64,000 nt of DNA from Streptosporangium pseudovulgare (GTDB taxonomy: Bacteria > Actinomycetota > Actinomycetes > Streptosporangiales > Streptosporangiaceae), in contig NZ_BMQJ01000012.1 of NCBI RefSeq assembly GCF_014648055.1, positions 124,001 through 188,000 on the forward strand, in the 5' to 3' direction. Position 1 is the first letter of the stretch. The number at the start of each line of letters is the position of its first letter. Of this stretch, positions 48,674 through 58,040 are shown piece by piece. The notes under the pieces are model-generated. The model was not told where the DNA came from. It was given only the letters and a program-made list of their open reading frames with translations, and searched no databases. The position numbers and the translations under genes were made by a program.

Positions 48674-49933
48674 TCAAGAGATTTCGCCCGCACCCGTGAG
48701 CCGTACCGCGGCGGGCCCGGCCGGGCCGATCGGCCTCATCCGCTCGGCCCACCGCACGGCCGGGCCCGTCGCCAGGCCCGCCAGCAGGAACAGCCCGCCC
48801 AGCGCGAACCAGCCCGGGGCGCCCCAGCCCACGACCATCGTGGTGAGCAGCAGGGGGCCGAGCATCCTGGCGACCGCCGTGCCGGCGCCGAAGAAGCCCT
48901 GGTACTGGCCCTGCCGGTCCGCCGGGGCCAGGCCGAACCCGATCTCCCAGGCCCCCGGCGCCTGCATCATCTCGCCGACCACCTGCAGGCAGGCGGCCAC
49001 CACCAGGACCGCCCCGGCCGCCCAGGCGGAGGGGACGGCCGCCGACAACGCGAACACCGCGCACGAGGCGAGCATCGTCGCGCCGGCCCGCCGTACCGAC
49101 CGGGCCGCGGAGGCGAGATCGGTCACCCCGCGGGCCATCCGCACCTGGAACAGCACCACGCCCACCGTGTTCAGCACCAGCAGCGCCGAGACCGTCCAGC
49201 CCGGCGCCCGGGTGTGCTGGGCGATCCACAGCGGGACGACCAGGCTGAGCATCGGCATGTACAGCAGCATGACCGTGTTCAGCAGGGTGACCAGGGCGTA
49301 CGGCCGGTCGCGCAGTACGGCCAGCGCGGGCTCGCCGGGCGGGGCGGGCGGCGCGGGCGGCACCGAGGGGAGGCGGAGCAGCACCAGCGCCGCCACCAGG
49401 AAGCTCGCCGCGTCCATCGCGAACACCGCCAGGTACGCCTCGCGCGTCCCGGCGTACAGGGCCAGCCCGCCGAGCGCCGCGCCGACCGCCAGCCCGGCGT
49501 TCACCGTGGCCTGCAGGTACGCGCGGACCCGCGTCCGCTCCTCGGGCCCGACCAGCGCGGCGAGCAGCGCCTGGCGGGCCGCCGCGAGGCCGCACTGGCA
49601 GCACCCGTACAGGCAGGCCGCCACGACGAACGCGCCGAACGAACCGGCGAGGAGGAACCCGGCGACCGCCGCGCCGGTCGCCACGGCCAGCAGCACGGCG
49701 ACCCCCCGGGGCCCCCGGCGGTCGGCCAGGTGCCCGAGCGGGACCCCCGCGGCGAACCCGGCGGCCCAGCCGAGGGTCAGGCCGAACCCGACCTGCTCGG
49801 GGGACAGCCCGGCGACTCGGGTGAAGTACAGCGCCGAGCACACGTAGTACGCGCCGTCGCCGAAGGAGTTGGCGAGCTGCGCCAGCGCCAGGACGCGCGG
49901 CGCCCCGGGGGGCGGGATGATCCGGCCGGACAT
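48674..49933 (-). CDS. MFS transporter
   Basis: A 419-aa protein with twelve hydrophobic segments and the MFS loop 2-3 motif GVPLGHLADRRGPRGV. The cytoplasmic middle loop is Pro-rich. The ATG at 49933 has GGGAGG 5 nt upstream; a GTG two codons earlier is less well placed. Likely a drug or metabolite exporter. It lies beside a DsbA-like gene on the same strand. Confidence 0.9.
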   Translation of the reverse strand: MSGRIIPPPGAPRVLALAQLANSFGDGAYYVCSALYFTRVAGLSPEQVGFGLTLGWAAGFAAGVPLGHLADRRGPRGVAVLLAVATGAAVAGFLLAGSFGAFVVAACLYGCCQCGLAAARQALLAALVGPEERTRVRAYLQATVNAGLAVGAALGGLALYAGTREAYLAVFAMDAASFLVAALVLLRLPSVPPAPPAPPGEPALAVLRDRPYALVTLLNTVMLLYMPMLSLVVPLWIAQHTRAPGWTVSALLVLNTVGVVLFQVRMARGVTDLASAARSVRRAGATMLASCAVFALSAAVPSAWAAGAVLVVAACLQVVGEMMQAPGAWEIGFGLAPADRQGQYQGFFGAGTAVARMLGPLLLTTMVVGWGAPGWFALGGLFLLAGLATGPAVRWAERMRPIGPAGPAAVRLTGAGEIS

Positions 49934-49946
49934 GTTCACCTCCCGC

Positions 49947-50564
49947 TCAACGGGTGATCGGCGGGCGCGTACGGCTCCGCTTCAGCTCGAAGAACCCGTC
50001 GACGCCGGTGACGAGCAGCACGCCGTCCCAGAGCCGCCCGGCGTCCTCACCGCGCGGGATCGGGCTCACCACCGGCCCGAAGAAGGCGTTGACCGTGCCG
50101 TCCGGACCGTACACGTGGATCGCGGGGGTGCCGAGGTCCTCGCCGACCGGGCCGAGGGCGGCGCGGTTGGCGGCTTCCAGCTCCCCGTCCAGTTCGGCGG
50201 TGTCGGCGGCGTCGGCGAACTCGGCGGGCAGACCGGCCTCGGCCAGCGCGGCGAGGTAGAGGTCGCGGCCCGGCGGTGTCCTGTCGTGGTGGATGCGGGT
50301 GCCGAGCGCGGTGTAGAGGTCGCGCGTGGCGGCGGCGCCGTGCTTCCGTTCGACCGCGAGCGCCACCCGCGCCAGGCCCCACGCCTGGGCGAGCCACTCG
50401 ACGTACCACTCCTCCAGCCCCTCGCGGCCCTCGTTCAGCACCGCCAGGCTCATCACGCGGAAGCGGACCTCCACCTCGCGGACCCGCTCGACCTCCAGCA
50501 ACCACCGGGAGGCGATCCAGGCCCAGGGGCACTTGGGGTCGAACCACATGTCGACCGTCGTCAT
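49947..50564 (-). CDS. DsbA-family protein, mycothiol-dependent nitroreductase-like
   Basis: A 205-aa thioredoxin-fold protein. The N-terminal motif is DMWFDPKCPWAWIASRWLLEVE, close to the Rv2466c-type enzymes, but the CPWC dithiol is CPWA here, leaving one catalytic Cys. The cis-Pro segment LGTPAIHVYG is present. The family reduces nitro-compounds or thiols with mycothiol, which fits an actinomycete. The ATG at 50564 follows GGAGG; the frame is open to 50621. It is divergent from a MocR regulator. Confidence 0.82.
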   Translation of the reverse strand: MTTVDMWFDPKCPWAWIASRWLLEVERVREVEVRFRVMSLAVLNEGREGLEEWYVEWLAQAWGLARVALAVERKHGAAATRDLYTALGTRIHHDRTPPGRDLYLAALAEAGLPAEFADAADTAELDGELEAANRAALGPVGEDLGTPAIHVYGPDGTVNAFFGPVVSPIPRGEDAGRLWDGVLLVTGVDGFFELKRSRTRPPITR

Positions 50565-50631
50565 CTCGTCTTCCTCCTCGTCGGGTGCGGGTCGGTCGCG
50601 CTCGCCGATCACGTTCGACACTCACGTTATG

Positions 50632-50645
50632 GAGCCGATTGGCTC
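50632..50645. promoter_or_regulatory. inverted repeat in the DsbA-like/MocR intergenic region
   Basis: GAGCC-GATT-GGCTC forms a 5-bp inverted repeat with a 4-bp centre. Further ATTGG/CCAAT elements follow at 50673-50690. MocR proteins bind repeated sites of this sort between divergent genes, so this may be the operator for the regulator at 50711. Confidence 0.4.
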
Positions 50646-50710
50646 GCCGTAAGATCCAATATCCGGCGAATCGATCAGGCCAATCCGACGAGAGGCGAGA
50701 AAGGACGCGG

Positions 50711-52213
50711 ATGGACGTCCACGTGACCCTGACCGGGCGCGGCGACCTGGCCGCCCGCATCTACCGGCAGCTCCGCGAGGCCGTCCTGGACGGCCGGCTC
50801 CGGCCGGGTGAGCGGTTGCCGCCCACGCGCGAGCTGGCCCGGCGGCTGGAGGTCTCCCGCAACACGGTGTCGATCGCCTACGACCGGCTGACGGCGGAGG
50901 GCTTCCTCGTCGGCAGGGTCGGAGCGGGAACCTTCGTGTGCGACGAGCCGCCCGGCCGGACGCTCCTGAGGAGCGCGCCCGCGGGCGGCGACGTGCGCCC
51001 CCGCGCCTTCTGGCGGTCCGCCGCGCCGGAACCGGAGCCCGGGACGGCCGCCTTCCCGGAACCGGGGACCGGGGCGGTGGTTCCACCGAAACCGGGGACC
51101 GGGACGGCGGCCCCGCCGCCCTACGACTTCCGGGTGGGCGTCCCCGACGCCGGGTTGTTCCCACTGGAGACCTGGCGCCGCCTCCTCGCCCGCGAGCTCC
51201 GCGCCGCCCTGGTCCGGCCCGCCGGATACGCCGACCCGGCCGGGCACCCCGGGCTGCGCGAGGCGATCGCCCGGTACGCGGGGGTGTCCCGTTCGGTGCG
51301 GGCCGCCGCCGCCGACGTGCTGGTCACCGCCGGAGCCCAGCAGGCGCTGAACCTCGTCGGGCGGGTGCTGATCGAGCCCGGCGACCTGGTCGCGGTCGAG
51401 GAGCCGGGCTACCCCCCGGCGCGGGCGCTGCTGCGGTCGCTGGGCGCCCGCGTCACCGGGGTGCCCGTCGACGCCGAGGGGCTGGTCGTCTCCGCCCTCC
51501 CCGACGCCGCCCGCCTGGTCTACGTGACGCCCTCCCACCAGTTCCCGCTCGGCACGCCGATGTCCCTGGGCCGCCGCGCCGCGCTGCTGGAGTGGGCGGC
51601 GCGGCGGGGCGCGGTGGTCGTCGAGGACGACTACGACAGCGAGTTCCGCTTCGAGGACCGCCCACTGGAGCCGCTGCAGAGCCTCGACCGGGGCGGTCAC
51701 GTCGTCTACGTCGGGTCCTTCTCCAAGACGCTGCTGCCCACGCTGCGCCTCGGCTTCCTGGTGGCCCCGGCCTCGCTGCGGCCCGCGCTGCGCGCCGCCC
51801 GGCGGCTCACCGACTGGCACGGCGAACCGTCCGCGCAGGCCGCCCTGGCGAGGTTCCTCGACGAGGGGCTGATGGGACGGCACATCCGCCGGGCGACGCG
51901 TGAGTACGCGGCCCGCCGGGAGCGGATCGTCGCCGCGCTCCAGCGGGACTTCGCCGGGCTGCTCGACCCGGTGCCCTCCGTGGCGGGCCTGCACCTGTGC
52001 GCCCGGGTCTCCACCGGTGTACGGCTGGACACCCGCGAGGCGGTCTCCCGCGCCGGGGCGGCCGGGATCGCGGTGGAGTCACTGGCCGGGTACTGCGGTG
52101 AGACGCCCGCCCAGGCGGGGCTGGTGATCGGCTACGGAGCGATCACGCCGGAACGGATCGCGCCCGGGATGCAGCGGCTCGCGGAGATCGTCCGGGCCGC
52201 CGTCCGGGACTGA
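50711..52213 (+). CDS. MocR/PdxR-type GntR-aminotransferase regulator
   Basis: A 500-aa fusion. A GntR winged helix (residues about 10-75: IYRQLREAVLDGRLRPGERLPPTRELA...NTVSIAYDRL) is joined by a Pro/Gly/Thr linker with EPGTG-like repeats to a fold-type I aminotransferase domain. The PLP lysine is in GSFSKTLLPTLRLGF. In PdxR, PLP is the effector for vitamin B6 genes; other MocRs respond to PLP plus amino compounds. AAGGA precedes the ATG. The divergent DsbA-like gene is its likely target. Confidence 0.92.
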   Translation: MDVHVTLTGRGDLAARIYRQLREAVLDGRLRPGERLPPTRELARRLEVSRNTVSIAYDRLTAEGFLVGRVGAGTFVCDEPPGRTLLRSAPAGGDVRPRAFWRSAAPEPEPGTAAFPEPGTGAVVPPKPGTGTAAPPPYDFRVGVPDAGLFPLETWRRLLARELRAALVRPAGYADPAGHPGLREAIARYAGVSRSVRAAAADVLVTAGAQQALNLVGRVLIEPGDLVAVEEPGYPPARALLRSLGARVTGVPVDAEGLVVSALPDAARLVYVTPSHQFPLGTPMSLGRRAALLEWAARRGAVVVEDDYDSEFRFEDRPLEPLQSLDRGGHVVYVGSFSKTLLPTLRLGFLVAPASLRPALRAARRLTDWHGEPSAQAALARFLDEGLMGRHIRRATREYAARRERIVAALQRDFAGLLDPVPSVAGLHLCARVSTGVRLDTREAVSRAGAAGIAVESLAGYCGETPAQAGLVIGYGAITPERIAPGMQRLAEIVRAAVRD

Positions 52214-52221
52214 CGGCGGAC

Positions 52222-52301
52222 GTCTCCCGGACTCCCGGGTCCCGGGAAGGCGGTCCCCGGGGGGGCTCCCGGGCGGGCGGCGGGCCGCCACGCCGGGAGA
52301 C
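52222..52301. terminator. inverted repeats between convergent MocR and aminotransferase genes
   Basis: Long-range arms GTCTCCCGG (52222-52230) and CCGGGAGAC (52293-52301) enclose further small hairpins such as CCCGGG-T-CCCGGG. They occupy most of the 106-bp convergent gap and likely terminate both genes. Confidence 0.45.
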
Positions 52302-52319
52302 CTCCCGAACCCGGACTCC

Positions 52320-53597
52320 CTACCCGGCCTGCTCCAGCAGCTTCTCGGTCGCGACCAGCCGCACGCAGACGGTCAGCCCGGTGATCGCCAGCTCCAGCTC
52401 CGCCAGGTCCGGATAGGTCGGCGCGATCCGGATCGTGCTGTCGCGGGGGTCGTCCCCGTACGGGTGGGTGGCGCCCGCGGGGGTCAGCGCGATGCCCGCC
52501 TCGCCCGCCCGGCGCACGATCTCGCGCGCGCAGCCCGGAAGGACGTCGAGCGTGACGAAGTAGCCGCCCGCCGGGGTGGTCCACGAGGCCAGGCCGGTGC
52601 CGCCGAGCTCCTTGGTGAGAACCGTCTCCACCAGGTCGAACCTCGGCCGGAGCAGCTCGGCGTGGCGGCGCATGTGCGCGAGGACGCCGTCGGCGTCGCC
52701 GAAGAACTCCACGTGGCGAAGGTGGTTGAGCTTGTCGGGGCCGATGGTGCGCTTGGCGGTGTTCTTCAGCATCCAGGCGACGTTCGCCTCGGACGAGCCG
52801 AAGAAGGCGACGCCGCCGCCGCTGAAGGTGACCTTCGAGGTGGATCCGAACACGAAGGCCCGATCGGGGTGACCGTTCCCGGCGCAGAGCGCCAGGACGT
52901 CGGCGATCTCCACCGGCGTGTCCGTGAGGTGGTGGACGGCGTAGGCGTTGTCCCAGAAGATCCGGAAGTCGGGCGCCGCCGCGGGCATCGCCGCCAGGCG
53001 CCGCACCGTCTCGTCGGAGTAGGAGACCCCGCTGGGGTTGCTGTACTTCGGTATGCACCAGATCCCCTTGATCTGGGCGTCCTCACGCACCAGGCGCTCC
53101 ACGACGTCCATGTCGGGGCCGTCGGCGGTCATCGGAACGGAGATCATCTCGATGCCGAAGCGCTCGCACAGGGCGAAGTGGCGGTCGTACCCCGGGACCG
53201 GGCACAGGAAGGCGATCCGCGGCTCGTCCACCCAGCGGCGCTCGGCGCCCGGGACCCGGTCGAGCAGCGCGTGCACGATGGAGTCGTGCATCAGCGCGAG
53301 GCTGGAGTTCCCGGCCGCGATGAGCTGCCCGGCCGGGACCTGCAGCGGTCCGCTGAAGATCTCCCGAAGCTCGGGGAGCCCCTGGAGCCCGCCGTAGTTG
53401 CGGCAGTCGGTCCCGTCGGCGGCGGTGTGACCGCCGGGCAGGGAGAGCATCCGGTCGGCGAGGTCGAGCTGGCGCGCCGACGGCTTGCCCCTCGTGAGGT
53501 CGAGGGAGAGCGAGCGCGCCCTGAGCGCCTCGTAGTCGCGCAGGGCGCTGTCACGCCGGGCGGCGAGCTCGCCGGGGTCCGAAGCGGGAATCGTCAC
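52320..53597 (-). CDS. class I aminotransferase, aspartate aminotransferase type Ic-like
   Basis: A 425-aa PLP enzyme. The start SLDLTRGKPSARQLDLADRM and CRNYGGLQGLPELREIF are signatures of the type Ic group. The PLP lysine is in FGSTSKVTFSGGGVAFF, and the cofactor-binding Asn/Asp/Tyr lie in YSNPSG and WDNAYAVHHL. The GTG at 53597 follows GGAGG. Transamination of aspartate or a related acid is expected. Confidence 0.9.
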   Translation of the reverse strand: MTIPASDPGELAARRDSALRDYEALRARSLSLDLTRGKPSARQLDLADRMLSLPGGHTAADGTDCRNYGGLQGLPELREIFSGPLQVPAGQLIAAGNSSLALMHDSIVHALLDRVPGAERRWVDEPRIAFLCPVPGYDRHFALCERFGIEMISVPMTADGPDMDVVERLVREDAQIKGIWCIPKYSNPSGVSYSDETVRRLAAMPAAAPDFRIFWDNAYAVHHLTDTPVEIADVLALCAGNGHPDRAFVFGSTSKVTFSGGGVAFFGSSEANVAWMLKNTAKRTIGPDKLNHLRHVEFFGDADGVLAHMRRHAELLRPRFDLVETVLTKELGGTGLASWTTPAGGYFVTLDVLPGCAREIVRRAGEAGIALTPAGATHPYGDDPRDSTIRIAPTYPDLAELELAITGLTVCVRLVATEKLLEQAG

Positions 53598-53772
53598 GTG
53601 GTTCCTCCGCCTGACGGTCGCGGGTGGGGCTTCGCACGAAAGGATAGGAGATCGCCACGGCCGGGTCGCGGCGTTCGCCGCCCGTCCGGGAGCCCGGCGG
53701 CCTCCCGGGACGCCGCGCGTCGTCCTCGGGCATCCGGGGGCGCCTCCGCGACCTCCCCGCGCGTCCCCGTGC

Positions 53773-54522
53773 TCAGCGGCACTGGGCCAGCATCGCCGTC
53801 CTGTCGGCCCGCCTGACCGGGAGGCCGTACTTCAGCGCGACCTGCGCGAAGCGGACGACGTAGGCGCAGCGGATCCGGCGGGACGGCGGCAGCCAGGTGG
53901 CCGGCCCCGAGCCGCCCTTGTCCTGGTTGGCGGCGCCGTACACCGGTATGAGGTTGAGCGGGTCGTTGGCGATGCGGATCCGCTTGGACAGCGGCCACCG
54001 GGAGGCGCCCATCCGCCACTCGTAGGACAGCGGTATCACGTGGTCGACCTGGACCACGCCGGCCCGCTCCCTGCGCCACCGGATCGTCCTGCCGGTGTAG
54101 GGGTCGCGCAGCCGCATCGCCACGACGACGCAGCGCGACCCCTTCCGGCGTGCGATGTCGTCGCCGTCGCGGGCGAGGACGTCGTCGCGGGTCCGGCAGC
54201 CGTTGCGCGCGTACGGCACGCCCCTGGCCCGGTCGCTCCAGTTCTCGCCGAACCTCGTCCGGCTGTACCCCTTCACCGGCCCGACCCTGCCGACCCGCAG
54301 CCTGGTGATCAGCCTGCGCGCCGCCGCCCGGTCCCGCGTGGACAGGACCGGCGCCAGTCCCGGCCGCACGCCCCGGGGGTTGTCGAGCGGGACGGCCCTC
54401 GCCCGGGTGCCGCTCCGCGCCGACGTCCCGGCGTCGCTCTCCGCCCGGGTGCCGGACTGCCCCGCCAGCGAGAACATCACGGCCGCGCCGAGAACGGCGG
54501 CGACCACCCCCCGTGTGCCCAC
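53773..54522 (-). CDS. secreted HNH-family endonuclease (DUF1524/GmrSD C-terminal type)
   Basis: A 249-aa protein with an N-terminal signal helix (GVVAAVLGAAVMFSLAG). The nuclease region has QVDHVIPLSYEW, NDPLNLIPV and NQDKGGSGPATWLPP, the DHxxP...N...N-x-K pattern of the HNH/DUF1524 fold. Actinomycetes encode several secreted proteins of this type, presumably for DNA degradation outside the cell. It is not associated with any intron or phage gene here. Confidence 0.85.
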   Translation of the reverse strand: MGTRGVVAAVLGAAVMFSLAGQSGTRAESDAGTSARSGTRARAVPLDNPRGVRPGLAPVLSTRDRAAARRLITRLRVGRVGPVKGYSRTRFGENWSDRARGVPYARNGCRTRDDVLARDGDDIARRKGSRCVVVAMRLRDPYTGRTIRWRRERAGVVQVDHVIPLSYEWRMGASRWPLSKRIRIANDPLNLIPVYGAANQDKGGSGPATWLPPSRRIRCAYVVRFAQVALKYGLPVRRADRTAMLAQCR

Positions 54523-54791
54523 CCATGCCTCCGGAGCGAGTGACAGGCTCAGAAGCTCTGGGGCTACCCGCGTCCGTACGGATCACACGAACTGTTTCAT
54601 CACTTCTGGCACACTCGGCGGTGAGTCCTCCGGAACGCCTGGTCAACCGCGGATGTCCCGTGAGTCGGGAGTGTCTGGTGAGCAGGACGAGCCGCGGGGA
54701 ACGGCGGCCGCCCCCCGGTCGCGACCGCCCGGCGCGGCCGGGACCCCGTTCCGCGGCTCCTCACCACGGCGGAGATCCGACAGGGCGGAAC

Positions 54792-55760
54792 CTAGAGCCA
54801 GCCCTTCTTCTTGAAGACCACGTACAGGGCGGCCGAGGCCACGATGATGGCCGCGGTGGAGGCCCAGAAGCCGGCCGGGTGACCGTAGCCGGGATACGGC
54901 ACGTTCTGGCCGTAGTAGCCGGTGATCATCGTGGGCACCGCGACGATGGCCGCCCAGCTCGTGATCTTCTTCATGATGTCGTTGAGCCGGAACCCCTGCT
55001 GGTTCATGTGGGCCTCGCGCACGTTGCCCACCAGCTCGCGCAGCGAGTCCGTCCACTCCGCGACGCGCAGCGCGTGGTCGTGGACGTCCTGGTAGTAGGG
55101 GGTCAGCACGGGGTCGAGGGTCTCCACGTTCCGGCGCAGCAGGCTGCCCACGACCTCCCGCGTCGGGACCGCCATCCGCCGGAACCGCACCAGCTCCTTG
55201 CGCATCTCGTAGGTCTGGCGCTGGATGTGCGCGCGGTCGCCGGGCTGCTCGTCGAAGAGCTCGTCCTCCAGGTCCTCGACCCGGTCGTCCAGTTCCTGGA
55301 GCACCTCGAAGTAGCCGTCCACCACGTGGTCGAGCAGGCCGTGCAGCAGGTACTGCACTCCGTACTTGGCCATCGCGCCGTTGGCGTCCCAGCGCCTGAC
55401 GACCTCGTCGATGTCGAACTCCGGCCTGTCCCTCACGGTGACCAGCGCGTTCTTCGTGACGAAGACCGACAGCCCGACGAGGTCGAGCCGTCCGCGTACG
55501 GACTTCGCCCCGTAGACCGTGAGGAACAGGTGGCTGTCGTAGATGTCCAGCTTGGGACGCTGGTGGCTGTGCAGGGCGTCCTCGACGGCCAGCTCGTGCA
55601 GGCCGAGCTCCTCGCTGATCTTCGCCAGGTCGGCGGGTGTGGGGGAGCAGAGGTCGAACCACACCGTGGCGGACGGGTCACAGACGTGGTCGGAGACCTC
55701 GTCCACGGGGAAGCCCTCCGCTTCCAGGACGCCGTCGCGGTACAGGCGGGTACGGTTCAT
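54792..55760 (-). CDS. corA: CorA-family divalent cation channel
   Basis: A 322-aa protein. A large N-terminal cytoplasmic domain is followed by two C-terminal helices. The selectivity motif, GMN in classic CorA, is GQN here (TGYYGQNVPYPG), a form I have seen in high-GC homologues. The long helix containing YEMRKELVRFRRMAVP is typical. Expected to move Mg2+, Co2+ or Zn2+. The ATG is at 55760; about 230 bp separate it from the divergent 55990 gene. Confidence 0.9.
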   Translation of the reverse strand: MNRTRLYRDGVLEAEGFPVDEVSDHVCDPSATVWFDLCSPTPADLAKISEELGLHELAVEDALHSHQRPKLDIYDSHLFLTVYGAKSVRGRLDLVGLSVFVTKNALVTVRDRPEFDIDEVVRRWDANGAMAKYGVQYLLHGLLDHVVDGYFEVLQELDDRVEDLEDELFDEQPGDRAHIQRQTYEMRKELVRFRRMAVPTREVVGSLLRRNVETLDPVLTPYYQDVHDHALRVAEWTDSLRELVGNVREAHMNQQGFRLNDIMKKITSWAAIVAVPTMITGYYGQNVPYPGYGHPAGFWASTAAIIVASAALYVVFKKKGWL

Positions 55761-55989
55761 GGCCGTCAACGGTAGCCCGCGCCCCGGTAAAGCGGCACCG
55801 CCCCCGCGGACCCTCCCCCGGCGTCGTTCCCTTCCTGACGACTCCCGGCGGCGTTCCCGCCCTGGTCGGCCCGCGAAACCCCGGCCGCGTCGCCGTTCCG
55901 GCGGCTCCCGGTGTCCCGGCCGCGCGCATAATCCCATCCCCCCGGGGCAGAGGCGGGGGCACCACAGACGCAGCCCGAAGTGAGGTCAA

Positions 55990-56547
55990 ATGATAGTTCT
56001 GGGACTCCTCATGATCGTGCTCGCGGGCGCTGCCGTGATCGCGGTTTCCTGGGACGAGACCGCCACGGCGACCACCCCCGCGTCGTTCACGGTCTTCGAC
56101 CAGACGATCCAGCTCTCCCAGCTGGAGTTCTTCTTCGCCGGCGCCATCACCGGCGCGGTGTTCCTGCTCGGTCTTTCGATGATCTTCAGTGGGATGCGTC
56201 GCGCCGCCGAGAAGCGCCGCCGTTTCCGCGAGACCAAGCTGGAGACGCGTGACCGCGTCGCCCGCCTGGAGGCCGAGAAGCGGGAGCTGGAGCGCAAGCT
56301 GGAAGAGACCCCCGCCACCACGACCACGACCACGACCGATGCCCACGTGCCCGCGCGCCGGACCCCGGTGTCCGACCGCGACGGCGACGGCGTCGCCGAC
56401 CGCGCCCCGGTGTTCGACCGGGACCGCGACGGCATCGACGACCGGGACGAGCCGACCGCTCCGCACCCCCGGATCGACGTGCCCCGGCAGTCCAGCGCCG
56501 ACCGGCTGGTGGCCGGTCGCCACGGGCGCCACGAGAACACCCGGTGA
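55990..56547 (+). CDS. membrane protein with coiled coil and Asp-rich calcium-binding-like tail
   Basis: A 185-aa protein. Two transmembrane helices (MIVLGLLMIVLAGAAVIAVSW and FFFAGAITGAVFLLGLSMIF) are followed by a basic coiled coil (residues about 70-97) and a Thr run. The tail SDRDGDGVADRAPVFDRDRDGIDDRDE has two Dx[DN]xDG loops of the thrombospondin type-3/EF-hand-like kind. By the positive-inside rule this tail would be cytoplasmic, which is unusual for such repeats. The function is unknown. Confidence 0.7.
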   Translation: MIVLGLLMIVLAGAAVIAVSWDETATATTPASFTVFDQTIQLSQLEFFFAGAITGAVFLLGLSMIFSGMRRAAEKRRRFRETKLETRDRVARLEAEKRELERKLEETPATTTTTTTDAHVPARRTPVSDRDGDGVADRAPVFDRDRDGIDDRDEPTAPHPRIDVPRQSSADRLVAGRHGRHENTR

Positions 56548-56573
56548 CCATGCCCCGGTCCGGTTCACCGCGG

Positions 56574-56615
56574 CGTCCTCGCCGGTGCGGCACGCAGGCC
56601 GTACCGGCGAGGGCG
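56574..56615. terminator. strong hairpin terminator between convergent genes
   Basis: A 13-bp stem with a G-T wobble and a core of CCTCGCCGGT/ACCGGCGAGG. The loop itself folds (GCGGC/GCCGT). CTTTCC follows on the plus strand. It lies 27 nt past the stop of the 55990 gene and 50 nt past the end of the benE gene on the other strand. Confidence 0.75.
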
Positions 56616-56665
56616 CTTTCCTGCGGGGGCGCAGGCGACCCGCTCGCCCGGCGATAGCTCGGCGG

Positions 56666-58009
56666 TCACCGCTGGGCGAGCCGGGTCTCCCCCCGGGACG
56701 CGCCGGCCTCCTTCCCGGGGAGCCCGGACTCCCCGGGGTCGCCGGCACTCCCGTGGGCACCGGACCCCCCGGCCCCGGCGCTCTTCCCGGGATCCCCGGC
56801 GCCCTCGGCGCTCTCCCCGGAATCTCCGGTGTCCCCGGCGCTCTCCCCCGATCCGGCCCGGTCCTTCCTCCGGCCGTGCAGGAGCGTCATCGCCCCGCCC
56901 GCGACCAGCCCCCAGAAGGCCGCCCCCACCCCGAACAGCGTGAACCCCGAGGCGGTGACCACGAAGGTCGCCACCGCCGCCTCCCGGCGCTCCGGGTCCG
57001 CCACGGCCGCGGTGACCGCCGAGGCCAGCGCGCCGAGCAGGGCCAGGCCCGCGACGGCCTCGATCAGCACGGGGGGCGAGAGCAGCACCAGCGCGGTCGC
57101 CAGACCGGAGCCGAGGCCGAGGACGATCATCGATCCCCCGGCGGTGACCGAGGCGATCCACCGGCGTCCCGGGTCGGGGTCGGCGTCGGGACCTGCGGCG
57201 AGCGCGGCGGTGATGGCCGCCAGGTTCACCGCGTGGCCGCCCAGGGGCGCCCCGGCCACGGTCGCCAGGCCGGTGCCGACGAGGATGCCGCCCAGCCGCG
57301 GACGGTAACCGTACCCGGCGAGTACGGCCATGCCGGGCACGTTCTGCGAGGCCATGGTGACCAGGAACAGCGGAAGCGCGATGCTCACCATGGCCTGCAC
57401 GCCGAAGGACGGCACGGTCGGCACGACCACCGGGCGCACGTCCACCGCGCCGAGACCGGGGCCGGTGAGCGCGATCGCCACGACCGCGACCAGCAGCGCC
57501 CCTGGAACCGCCCACATGCGGGCGAACCTGCTCAGCAGCGCCCAGGTCAGCACGACCGGGACGGCCATCGCCGGGATCTCCGCGAGCGCGCGGACCGGCG
57601 CGACGCACAGGCCGAGCAGCACCCCGGCGAGCATGGCGCCGGCGATCGGGGCGGGGATGGCGGCGATCCAGCGCCCCAGCACGGGGAAGAGCCCGGCGGC
57701 GACGACCAGCAGCCCGCACACCGCGAACGCGCCGACCGCGGCGGGGAAGCCGCCCTGCACCGCGCCGGTCGCGGCCAGCAGCGCCGCGCCCGGGGTGGAC
57801 CAGGCGATGGTGATCGGCATCCGCCGCCGCAGGCCCAGCCAGATCGCCACCACGCCGTTGGCCAGGCAGAGCGCGAGCAGTCCCGACGCCGCCTGCCGCT
57901 CGTCGGCGCCCACCGCCCGCAGGCCGGCCAGGACGACGGTGAAGGAGCTGGCGAAGCCGACGATCCCGGTGACGACCCCGGCCGTCACCGGTTGCAGAAG
58001 GCGTGTCAT
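56666..58009 (-). CDS. benE: BenE-family benzoate/H+ symporter
   Basis: A 447-aa protein with about eleven hydrophobic segments. Family features are GVVTGIVGFASSFTVVLAGL, WSTPGAALL and MASQNVPGMAVLAGYGYRP with HAVNLAAITAALAAGPDADPDP. BenE proteins import benzoate with protons. The last 60 residues are Gly/Ser/Asp-rich tandem-like GESAGDTGDSGESAEG, probably disordered. The ATG at 58009 follows GAGAGG. It is divergent from an XRE-cupin regulator, its likely controller. No benzoate catabolic genes are nearby. Confidence 0.88.
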   Translation of the reverse strand: MTRLLQPVTAGVVTGIVGFASSFTVVLAGLRAVGADERQAASGLLALCLANGVVAIWLGLRRRMPITIAWSTPGAALLAATGAVQGGFPAAVGAFAVCGLLVVAAGLFPVLGRWIAAIPAPIAGAMLAGVLLGLCVAPVRALAEIPAMAVPVVLTWALLSRFARMWAVPGALLVAVVAIALTGPGLGAVDVRPVVVPTVPSFGVQAMVSIALPLFLVTMASQNVPGMAVLAGYGYRPRLGGILVGTGLATVAGAPLGGHAVNLAAITAALAAGPDADPDPGRRWIASVTAGGSMIVLGLGSGLATALVLLSPPVLIEAVAGLALLGALASAVTAAVADPERREAAVATFVVTASGFTLFGVGAAFWGLVAGGAMTLLHGRRKDRAGSGESAGDTGDSGESAEGAGDPGKSAGAGGSGAHGSAGDPGESGLPGKEAGASRGETRLAQR

Positions 58010-58040
58010 CTGATGGTCCTCTCCCGGTGCGCGGACCGCT

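Noticed and set aside
53773-54522. HNH gene as a homing endonuclease or prophage marker
   Set aside because: It has a signal peptide and DUF1524-type motifs, and no phage or intron genes flank it.
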